From contig CAKZON010000045.1 in NCBI GenBank assembly GCA_937136425.1, forward strand, positions 1 through 64,000: DNA of 64,000 nt, read 5' to 3'. A program made the position numbers and the translations under genes. This DNA is from an uncultured Crocinitomix sp. GTDB lineage: Bacteria > Bacteroidota > Bacteroidia > Flavobacteriales_D > Crocinitomicaceae. This document shows positions 54,406 to 61,591 of this stretch, one piece after another; within the stretch, counting starts at the first letter, position 1; each line of letters opens with the position of its first letter. Below the pieces are notes generated by a model. The model did not search any database. It saw nothing but the letters and a program-made list of their open reading frames with translations, and was not told the DNA's origin.

Positions 54406-57400
54406 GTGATCAAAAACCATCATTTCTTGAAATCAATTCTAATTTGTCTTGCGGCGCTTAGCTTTATCTTGGTATCATGCGGAGCTGAGGAGGAGAATGT
54501 AGAGGATACTGAGCAGGTTTATTTTTGCGGGGCAGAAACTAAGGTGACAACAGAAGATGGGCGCCTAGTTTTTGAAAACAGCAATAATCAGTATAAATCT
54601 GCAGAAACTCAAAGTGCCGATTATGCATTTAATGGCAATTATTCTGTTAAGCTAGATTCTGTTCACAAGTATGGAATGTCCTTTCTTTTAACAGAGATTA
54701 AAAAAGGAGAGTTTTTTCAAGCATCTGTTTGGCAAAAAGAAACGGAAACCCCTGGAGCCTTAATTTGTTCCGTAACTGGGAGTGCTGATTTTACGTTGAC
54801 CTCTTTAGAAAATGGATTTTATGAGCATAAAGATGGTTGGATGAAGCATGTATTGCAATTTAAAGCAATTACTGATTTAGATTCAGCCACGTTTTTCATT
54901 TTTGCTGGAGGTGATGGTGAGGTTTGTTATTTTGATGACCTAGAAGTTGTACGTCACAAAGAAAGATCAGAAGAGGGATGGGACGCTAACAATTTTCTTT
55001 CAATCCAACTTCCAGATACCAGTCAAGTAACAATTGATAAATATATTGGTAAAGCAATTAAGGAGGAGATTATTCGCGACAAGTATAAAGATTACGTTGA
55101 CGGAAACCTTTTGGTTGATGGAGACTCAATTCCGGTTGAATTAAGATTAAAAGGTGATTGGACGGATCATTTAATTAGCGGAAATGCATCTTACAGGATA
55201 AAAACAGGAAGCGGAACTGCATTTAGAGGAATGCGTAGTTTTTCTATTCAACATCCAAAAACACGAAACTATATGCATGAGTGGTTTATGCATAAACTTT
55301 GTGATGATCAAGACTTATTATCTACTCGTTATTCATTTTTAAGCGTTAAAATGAATGAGCAATATCAAGGAACGTATGCATTGGAAGAGCATTTTGATAA
55401 ACAATTATTGGAGAGCCGTAACAGAAGAGAAGGGCCTATTTTAAAAATAGATGAAACGGCTTTTTGGGCCTTAGCAGTTTTGGCTAGAGAACAAGGTTTG
55501 GATCGGATCTCGGCAGCTTATTATGAATCTGCCATTGCGACTTGCTTTAAAGTTAGCCGTACTTTGAAATCTGATGTTTTGGCAGGGCAATTTAAGAATG
55601 GCGCTATTTTATTGAATCACTTTAAAAATGGATATGAGCATCCAGAATTAATTTTTGATATGGAGCGTATTGCTACGTATTATGCATTAATGGATTTGGG
55701 TAACGTTCATCACAGTTTGGCTTGGCATAACCGGCGTTTTTATTATAATCCAATTACTGCTAAGTTGGAGCATATTGGTTTTGATATGATTCCTATGGTT
55801 AAACCTTTTAATCCCTTAATTGCTACGGCAGAATTTAATAAAGATTTGGAGCATCTTTCTGCTGAAGGAGGGTTGAATCACTACTTATTTTTAAACCAAG
55901 ATTTTCGTGAAGCTTATGTTCGAAAATTAACTGAAATCTCCAGCGAGGAATATTTGGATAGTGCTTTTGCCGAATTAAATGATGAAATTGTAGATTACGA
56001 ATCGCTTATTAGTTCTGAAATGCCAGCTTATCATTTTGATAAATCAGCCTATTATGAAAAAGCAAAACTGATTCGATCAGAATTAAATACGTTGGAAAAA
56101 AGATGGGATGTTTTTATTGCTGAAGAAGCAAAACAAAGAATTGTTTTTGAGGCAAGGGAAGATCAGTATGATTTAGGAGATCGGCCTTTTTATCTGAAGG
56201 AAATTTCATTAAACGCCTTCCGATCAAAGATTGATTCTGCACATTATTTAGTTGACTTAGAAAACTATCATTTTGATTCTGTAAACGTTTTAGGTTATTC
56301 AATTAAAGCAAATAAGGATTCTATTATTTATTTGAAGAACCCTTTGCTCATGGCTGGATTTAAAGGTGGAAGTTTTGTGGATACGGCACATTTAGATTTG
56401 AGTCAAAAACCGTCACGAATCTTTTTTAAAGTTGGAAATACATCAGAGAAAATACATAAAAAGAAATTTATTAAATGGAAAAAACCGTCTGGCGAACATC
56501 CACGTGTGAGCTTGCATAATAAGTTTAGCAAAAACTCTAGGTATTATTCTGTAAAAAATAACCTTGTTGTGTTTAATGCTGGAAACTATACCATTAATGA
56601 GTTGGTATATATCCCTAATAATTATGAGGTGTTGTTTAACGCTGGTACTTCTATTGATTTTGTACAAAAAGGTGGTGTAATTTTAAATGGAACCACTAAA
56701 ATGCTTGGGACAGAAACTGCTGAAATTGAATTTACTTCTTCTGATTCAACAGGGATGGGGGTAACCATTTTGCAAGCAGATTCAGTAATTGTCCGTAATG
56801 TTTCTGTTGAAAATATGAACACACTAAATTATGAAGGATGGGTGCTGACAGGTGCATTTAATATTTATGAATCAGAAGTAGATATTGATGGGCTGAGAAT
56901 AAAGGGAAATAACTGTGAAGATGGCTTGAATGTAATTCGATCTCATTTTATAATTAAAAACTGCTTGATTGAATTGACTAAAAGTGATGGATTTGATGCC
57001 GATTTTTGTACTGGAGAATTTTCAAATTCAACGTTTAAAAACACAGGCAATGATTGTATCGATTTTTCTGGAAGTGTAGTTTCGATCAATGATATTGAGA
57101 TTATTAATTCTGGAGATAAAGGAGTTTCAGCCGGGGAACGATCAACCTTATATTTGAAAAATATAAATATTGATGGCGCTTTAACAGGTTTGGCGTCTAA
57201 AGATGATTCGCGAATTGAAGGACAGAAAGTTGTGGTAAAAAACGCTGAGGTTGGTTTGGCAGCGTTCCAAAAGAAGCCAGAGTACGCAGGATCAACAATG
57301 AATTTGGAAAATGTAAATTATCAAAATATTCAAACCTTAGGGTTAGTCGAGAAAGGATCAGAAGTGCAGGTGGCGAAGCAATTGTTTAAAGGATATCAAA

Positions 57401-57444
57401 AATTTGATATTGATGCCATGTATGCGCGATTTGAAAAGAAATAA
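54406..57444 (+). CDS. CotH-kinase-like lipoprotein with C-terminal right-handed beta-helix
   Basis: 1012 residues starting at GTG 54406. The signal FLKSILICLAALSFILVSC has lipobox LVSC. A beta-sandwich (about 45-185, carbohydrate-binding-like) is followed by a CotH-type domain (LRLKGDWTDHLISGNASYRIKT, ALEEHFDKQLLESRNRREGPILKIDE, LAWHNRRFYYNPITAKLEHIGFDMIP). CotH proteins are protein kinases of spores and bacterial cell surfaces. The last third (about 730-960) has beta-helix repeats (VLFNAGTSIDFVQKGGVILNGTTKML, VIRSHFIIKNCLIELTKSDGFDADFCTG). Lipid-anchored. Kinase activity not proven; the beta-helix suggests polysaccharide or surface binding. Confidence 0.82.
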   Translation: MIKNHHFLKSILICLAALSFILVSCGAEEENVEDTEQVYFCGAETKVTTEDGRLVFENSNNQYKSAETQSADYAFNGNYSVKLDSVHKYGMSFLLTEIKKGEFFQASVWQKETETPGALICSVTGSADFTLTSLENGFYEHKDGWMKHVLQFKAITDLDSATFFIFAGGDGEVCYFDDLEVVRHKERSEEGWDANNFLSIQLPDTSQVTIDKYIGKAIKEEIIRDKYKDYVDGNLLVDGDSIPVELRLKGDWTDHLISGNASYRIKTGSGTAFRGMRSFSIQHPKTRNYMHEWFMHKLCDDQDLLSTRYSFLSVKMNEQYQGTYALEEHFDKQLLESRNRREGPILKIDETAFWALAVLAREQGLDRISAAYYESAIATCFKVSRTLKSDVLAGQFKNGAILLNHFKNGYEHPELIFDMERIATYYALMDLGNVHHSLAWHNRRFYYNPITAKLEHIGFDMIPMVKPFNPLIATAEFNKDLEHLSAEGGLNHYLFLNQDFREAYVRKLTEISSEEYLDSAFAELNDEIVDYESLISSEMPAYHFDKSAYYEKAKLIRSELNTLEKRWDVFIAEEAKQRIVFEAREDQYDLGDRPFYLKEISLNAFRSKIDSAHYLVDLENYHFDSVNVLGYSIKANKDSIIYLKNPLLMAGFKGGSFVDTAHLDLSQKPSRIFFKVGNTSEKIHKKKFIKWKKPSGEHPRVSLHNKFSKNSRYYSVKNNLVVFNAGNYTINELVYIPNNYEVLFNAGTSIDFVQKGGVILNGTTKMLGTETAEIEFTSSDSTGMGVTILQADSVIVRNVSVENMNTLNYEGWVLTGAFNIYESEVDIDGLRIKGNNCEDGLNVIRSHFIIKNCLIELTKSDGFDADFCTGEFSNSTFKNTGNDCIDFSGSVVSINDIEIINSGDKGVSAGERSTLYLKNINIDGALTGLASKDDSRIEGQKVVVKNAEVGLAAFQKKPEYAGSTMNLENVNYQNIQTLGLVEKGSEVQVAKQLFKGYQKFDIDAMYARFEKK

Positions 57445-57446
57445 CC

Positions 57447-58562
57447 TCATTCAATCGTATTCATTTTGCCCATAAACAGTATTGTATTTGACGCATTGTC
57501 TTTAATGAAATAGAAGAACGGTTTATTGACATTAATGTTGAGAATAAGAGGTGGCATAGCTGCTGTTGTTATTTGCACCATTCCAATTACCGTTGCAGCT
57601 GCAGCTTCAGTTCCTTCTTCATTAACAATTATTTTCGCTTTATGCAAGGCAGTACCAATCTTCAAGTCTTTTTCCTTTCTTATTTGGCTAAAATCTGCTG
57701 AGTCTGTAAAAGCTTTTTCAAGCCCCATTTTTTGCAAATATTTTTTTAGTTCGAAGGTGGGTGTTTCAAATGTGAATTTGGGTAAGTACAGGCGTACTTG
57801 TTGGGAAGCCATTTTTGTGGTGAGTTCATTGTAGGTCTCATTGGTCATTTTGTAGTTCTTCATTTTATTAGGTAAAACAATTACCATGGATGTTTTGTCA
57901 TCATCATAGGGTAGTTCAATTACTGCTTCGTTTCTACCTTGTGCGGCTTTGTAGTGACCTGAAGAATGCATCATGTCAACTTGAGTTGTTGTTCCGTCTG
58001 CATTAGTGAATTCGGCCTTTTTAGTTGCCTCTTTATCAAATTTATTTTTCCAATTTTGTTTGAAATAGATGGCGTTGACTATGGCTAGTTTAAAGTCTTT
58101 TACATCATCAGCACTGAGCATTTTTTTTATCATGCCATTTGTGCTTGATTCAATCCATTCGTTGATTTTTTTTGCACTGCCAAAAGGATCTTTCTTAAAA
58201 TCTGTGTGATAGGGAGCTGAATCAAAATTAGATTTTAAGCGCTTAACAAAACTTGCTAGTACTTTAAATTTATTTTGAATCCAAACAGAATTATTTATTT
58301 GAGCAACTTCTTTTAGTTGTTTTATTTCCTCTAAAAATTGCTCATTGTTCGGTTTGAAATCAAATACCTTCTCAAATTCATGCTGAGTTGCGCCATCAGT
58401 TCCTTCATAAGCCATTGCAAAAGCTGTTTTAATGCTTGTCGGAGAGAATAAGATGTTTTCTTGATCATCAATGTTGTTGAAAAACTCAAAAGTAAAATCG
58501 TTTTGAGAAAATCCATTGAAAGAAATTATGGTTGCAATAAGGAGTAGTTTTATTTTGTTCAT
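57447..58562 (-). CDS. Exported serpin (serine protease inhibitor)
   Basis: 371 residues with signal MNKIKLLLIATIISFNGFSQ. The serpin core is recognisable: ENILFSPTSIKTAFAMAYEGTDG, AIVNAIYFKQNWKNKF, MSSGHYKAA... strand regions. The reactive centre hinge is EEGTEAAAATVIGMVQITTA with small residues at P12-P9 as in inhibitory serpins. Counting from P15 (G317) the P1 residue is Ile331 and P1' Thr332. It ends FFYFIKDNASNTILFMGKMNTI, the typical last strand. It probably inhibits elastase-like or other proteases outside the cytoplasm. Converges with the CotH-like gene (2-base gap). Confidence 0.92.
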   Translation of the reverse strand: MNKIKLLLIATIISFNGFSQNDFTFEFFNNIDDQENILFSPTSIKTAFAMAYEGTDGATQHEFEKVFDFKPNNEQFLEEIKQLKEVAQINNSVWIQNKFKVLASFVKRLKSNFDSAPYHTDFKKDPFGSAKKINEWIESSTNGMIKKMLSADDVKDFKLAIVNAIYFKQNWKNKFDKEATKKAEFTNADGTTTQVDMMHSSGHYKAAQGRNEAVIELPYDDDKTSMVIVLPNKMKNYKMTNETYNELTTKMASQQVRLYLPKFTFETPTFELKKYLQKMGLEKAFTDSADFSQIRKEKDLKIGTALHKAKIIVNEEGTEAAAATVIGMVQITTAAMPPLILNINVNKPFFYFIKDNASNTILFMGKMNTIE

Positions 58563-58616
58563 TTAGCTTGATTTGTCTCCTGTACAACTAATGTATGATT
58601 AGGTTCAAAAATAAAA

Positions 58617-58656
58617 GAACAAAAAAACGCCCGAACAAATAATGTTCAGGCGTTAA
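58617..58656 (-). terminator. Intrinsic terminator after hemD
   Basis: AACGCCCGAAC (58626-58636) pairs with GTTCAGGCGTT (58644-58654). Read on the minus strand it is followed by a T run (58620-58627). It closes the DUF4271-hemD unit. Confidence 0.8.
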
Positions 58657-58677
58657 TAATTTTATTTAGAAGCTAAT

Positions 58678-59421
58678 CTATTTTTTCTTTCCTTTAATAA
58701 ATTGCTCAATTGCCATAGTCATACTAGGTGCTTGTGGCATTGGCGCATGAATGTCAAGTCTAAGGTTGTTCTGTTTTACTGCATTTGCAGTTGTAGGTCC
58801 AAAAGCAGCAATCTTAGTTCCATTTTGCTTGAATTCAGGGAAGTTTTTTAGAAGCGATTCAATTCCTGAAGGGCTAAAGAAAACTAATACGTCATACTTT
58901 ACATCTTCAAGATCAGAAAGATCAGACGCAACTGTTCTATACAGTATTAACTTTGCAAAGTTAATGTTGTTTTCTTCAAGCGTATTTGGGATTGTGGCTC
59001 TTAAAATATCTGAACAAGGCAATAAGTATTTCTCATTCTTATGCTTTTTCAAAACCTCCATCAAATCATTAATGTTGGTTCTACCGTAAAAGATTTTTCT
59101 TTTTCTATAAACCACATATTTTTGAAGGTAATAAGCAACAGCCTCAGACATACAAAAATATTTCATTGCGTCAGGCACTTTGAATCTTGTTTCTTCAGCA
59201 ATTCTAAAAAAATGATCAACCGCAGTTTTACTTGTTAAAATGACTGCAGTGACTTTTGAAAGTTCAACTTTCTGTTCTCTAAATTCACGTGTTGTTACAC
59301 CTTCTACATTAATAAAAGGTCTAAAATCAATCTTCAATTTATACTTGTCAGCCAAATCAAAATACGGTGATTTTTCAGTCTCTGGCTTTGGTTGAGAAAC
59401 TAATATGGTTTTAACGCTCAT
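58678..59421 (-). CDS. hemD: Uroporphyrinogen-III synthase
   Basis: 247 residues. It cyclises hydroxymethylbilane to uroporphyrinogen III in tetrapyrrole synthesis, in the cytoplasm. The two-domain HemD architecture is visible: KTILVSQPKPETEKSPYFDLADKYKLKIDFRPFINVEG, VILTSKTAVDHFFRIAE, the second-domain YRTVASDL and VLVFFSPSGIESLLKNFPEFKQNGTKIAAFGPTTANAVKQ. Sequence is divergent as is usual for this enzyme. The DUF4271 gene is 18 bases upstream, a pairing seen in Bacteroidota. Confidence 0.9.
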   Translation of the reverse strand: MSVKTILVSQPKPETEKSPYFDLADKYKLKIDFRPFINVEGVTTREFREQKVELSKVTAVILTSKTAVDHFFRIAEETRFKVPDAMKYFCMSEAVAYYLQKYVVYRKRKIFYGRTNINDLMEVLKKHKNEKYLLPCSDILRATIPNTLEENNINFAKLILYRTVASDLSDLEDVKYDVLVFFSPSGIESLLKNFPEFKQNGTKIAAFGPTTANAVKQNNLRLDIHAPMPQAPSMTMAIEQFIKGKKK

Positions 59422-59439
59422 AAATCCTACCTCTTTAAT

Positions 59440-60135
59440 TTAGTTCAATACCCCATTATTTAGGATAAAAACTCGAATTCCAACTACTAATGGGAGTAAT
59501 TCGAGCGTGCAAAGGTACAAAATAATATAGAAAAAGGAAATTTTATGCTGTATTGCTCGGGTCAAACTTTGTAAATCTCTTATAATAATGATTAACGTGA
59601 CCAAAATTATTGTCGAAATAATGGCGATTTCACGGTAACTTGCTGGTATATATTGTGTAAAAATTAAAATGGGTGTTAAAACTATTCCTCCAACTTGAAA
59701 AAACAAGAGATGATTTATTAAATGTTCCTGAAAACCAATTTTTGAATTGGTGAAAAACATCATTAATTGAATAATTATTAACTTAATAAATGCACCAATT
59801 AATAATGCGCCAACTAATATTAAAATCACATTGTAAATGTCGGAATGCATTGTTTTCCATGTGATTATACCAATACAGGTGAAGTAGGTCAGGTTTAGTA
59901 ATACTGCAGTAATTCCTCTTAGATTAAGATCTTCTCGAATATTATTGATAAGTTGCCGATTGCTAAAAGCTGTTCTAAATAACAAACGCAAATAGCCGGG
60001 GTTCAGTGTACGTACCAGAGCAAAAATTATTAGGTTAAAAGCGATCAACGACCAAAAAATCAAATTAAATTGACTGGGGTTTTGAATCGGTTCACCAATT
60101 TGTCCTATTTCATTTAAAAAATCTTGCGGCTCCAC
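59440..60135 (-). CDS. DUF4271 membrane protein
   Basis: 231 residues with about six transmembrane helices (LIFWSLIAFNLIIFALV, LTYFTCIGIITW, IYNVILILVGALLIGAF, FFQVGGIVLTPILIF, IAIISTIILVTLIIII, ISFFYIILYLCTLELLPLVVG). DUF4271 proteins are restricted to Bacteroidota and commonly precede hemD. Exact role not known. A -7-like TATTTTTG lies just before the ATG (60147-60140), which would make the mRNA almost leaderless. Confidence 0.85.
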   Translation of the reverse strand: MEPQDFLNEIGQIGEPIQNPSQFNLIFWSLIAFNLIIFALVRTLNPGYLRLLFRTAFSNRQLINNIREDLNLRGITAVLLNLTYFTCIGIITWKTMHSDIYNVILILVGALLIGAFIKLIIIQLMMFFTNSKIGFQEHLINHLLFFQVGGIVLTPILIFTQYIPASYREIAIISTIILVTLIIIIRDLQSLTRAIQHKISFFYIILYLCTLELLPLVVGIRVFILNNGVLN

Positions 60136-60220
60136 AGCGCAAAAATAGTCGATTTCGGTTTGAATTAGATTTCAGAGCCATAATAATATAACATCTTTCA
60201 TGAAATCATGTTAAATTATT

Positions 60221-60228
60221 TACTTTTG
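60221..60228 (+). promoter_or_regulatory. Putative -7 promoter element of the acyl-CoA dehydrogenase gene
   Basis: TACTTTTG matches TAnnTTTG, 25 bases before the ATG at 60254. No clear TTG at -33. Confidence 0.45.
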
Positions 60229-60253
60229 CATGGATATATCAAAAACAAGATAA

Positions 60254-61462
60254 ATGGCAACAGATTTATATACACACCCAGATTATTTTAACATGGATGA
60301 CTTGCTTACAGAAGAGCATAAGCTTATTCGTGAGGCAACAAGAGAATGGGTTAAGCAAAATGTATCACCAATAATTGAGGATTATTACGAAAGAGCTGCT
60401 TTTCCAGAGCATTTAGTAAAGCAATTAGGTGAAATAGGGGCTTTCGGACCATACATACCGCAAGAATATGGCGGACCTGGATTAGATCAAATCTCATACG
60501 GGTTGATTATGCAAGAGCTTGAGCGTTGTGATTCTGGCTTACGATCTACTTCATCTGTTCAAAGTTCTTTAGTGATGTATCCAATTTGGAAATATGGGAA
60601 TGAAGAGCAAAGAAAAAAATACTTACCAAAATTAGCCTCTGGAGAATTTCTTGGCTGCTTTGGTTTGACTGAACCAGACCACGGGTCTAATCCTGGTGGA
60701 ATGATTTCAAATTATAAAGATATGGGCGATCATTATTTGCTAAATGGAGCAAAAATGTGGATCTCAAATGCCCCTTTGGCTGATGTAGCTGTTGTTTGGG
60801 CTAAAAATGAAGAAGGAAGAATTCATGGCCTTATTCTTGAAAAAGGAATGGAAGGATTTTCTGCTCCAGAAATGCACGGTAAACACTCTTTACGTGCTTC
60901 TATTACGGGTGAGTTAATTTTTGATAATGTAAAAGTTCCTAAAGCAAACTTGTTACCAAACAAAAGTGGTTTAGGTGCACCGCTTGGATGTTTAGATTCT
61001 GCTCGTTTCGGAATAGCTTGGGGTGCATTAGGTTCTGCTATGGATTGTTATGATCAAGCATTGAGATATTCAAAAGAACGTACTCAATTTGGTGTTCCAA
61101 TTGGATCATTTCAATTAACGCAAAAGAAATTGGCTGAAATGGTGACTGAAATCACAAAGGCCCAATTACTTACATTCCGCCTGGGTCAATTAAGAAACGA
61201 AGGAAAAGCAACTTCTGCTCAAATTTCTATGGCTAAACGTAATAATGTTGAAATTGCATTGAAAATCGCTCGCGAAGCTCGCCAAATTTTAGGCGCTATG
61301 GGAATCACAAATGAGTTTTCTGTAATGAGACATATGGCAAATTTAGAGTCTGTTGTAACGTATGAAGGAACACATGATATTCACCTTTTGATTACAGGAA
61401 TGGATGTTACGGGGATTCCTGCATTTAGCAGAGATGCTCCAGATTTGAGCAAAATGAAATAA
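60254..61462 (+). CDS. gcdH: Glutaryl-CoA dehydrogenase-like acyl-CoA dehydrogenase
   Basis: 402 residues. An FAD enzyme of the acyl-CoA dehydrogenase family. It oxidises and decarboxylates glutaryl-CoA in lysine/tryptophan degradation. Family signatures: VSSVQ-type SSVQSSLVMYPIWKYGNEEQRKKYLPKLASGEFLGCFGLTEPDHGSNPGGM, WISNAPLADVAVVWA, GLILEKGMEGFSAPEMHGKHSLRAS, LGCLDSARFGIAWG, QFGVPIGSFQLTQKKLAEM. The catalytic base is Glu371 in TYEGTHDIH. The combination LEKGM...KxSLRAS and YEGTHDIH is characteristic of glutaryl-CoA dehydrogenases. The gene has its own terminator. Confidence 0.9.
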   Translation: MATDLYTHPDYFNMDDLLTEEHKLIREATREWVKQNVSPIIEDYYERAAFPEHLVKQLGEIGAFGPYIPQEYGGPGLDQISYGLIMQELERCDSGLRSTSSVQSSLVMYPIWKYGNEEQRKKYLPKLASGEFLGCFGLTEPDHGSNPGGMISNYKDMGDHYLLNGAKMWISNAPLADVAVVWAKNEEGRIHGLILEKGMEGFSAPEMHGKHSLRASITGELIFDNVKVPKANLLPNKSGLGAPLGCLDSARFGIAWGALGSAMDCYDQALRYSKERTQFGVPIGSFQLTQKKLAEMVTEITKAQLLTFRLGQLRNEGKATSAQISMAKRNNVEIALKIAREARQILGAMGITNEFSVMRHMANLESVVTYEGTHDIHLLITGMDVTGIPAFSRDAPDLSKMK

Positions 61463-61485
61463 GTTTTTAAAACGAAATATTAAGA

Positions 61486-61516
61486 AAGCCCGAATAATTG
61501 TTATTCGGGCTTTTTT
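61486..61516 (+). terminator. Intrinsic terminator after gcdH
   Basis: AGCCCGAATAA (to 61497) pairs with TTATTCGGGCT (from 61501), followed by TTTTTTGTTTTTT. Confidence 0.9.
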
Positions 61517-61556
61517 GTTTTTTATCACCCAAATTGACCATTTAACCTTTTCATAC

Positions 61557-61587
61557 TTGAAATTCATCCGTACCTTTATCAACTTTG
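61557..61587 (+). promoter_or_regulatory. Promoter of the CBM9-like gene
   Basis: TTG (61557-61559), a 20-base spacer and CAACTTTG (61580-61587, one mismatch to TAnnTTTG). The predicted start falls at or next to the GTG start codon at 61592. Confidence 0.5.
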
Positions 61588-61591
61588 CTAC

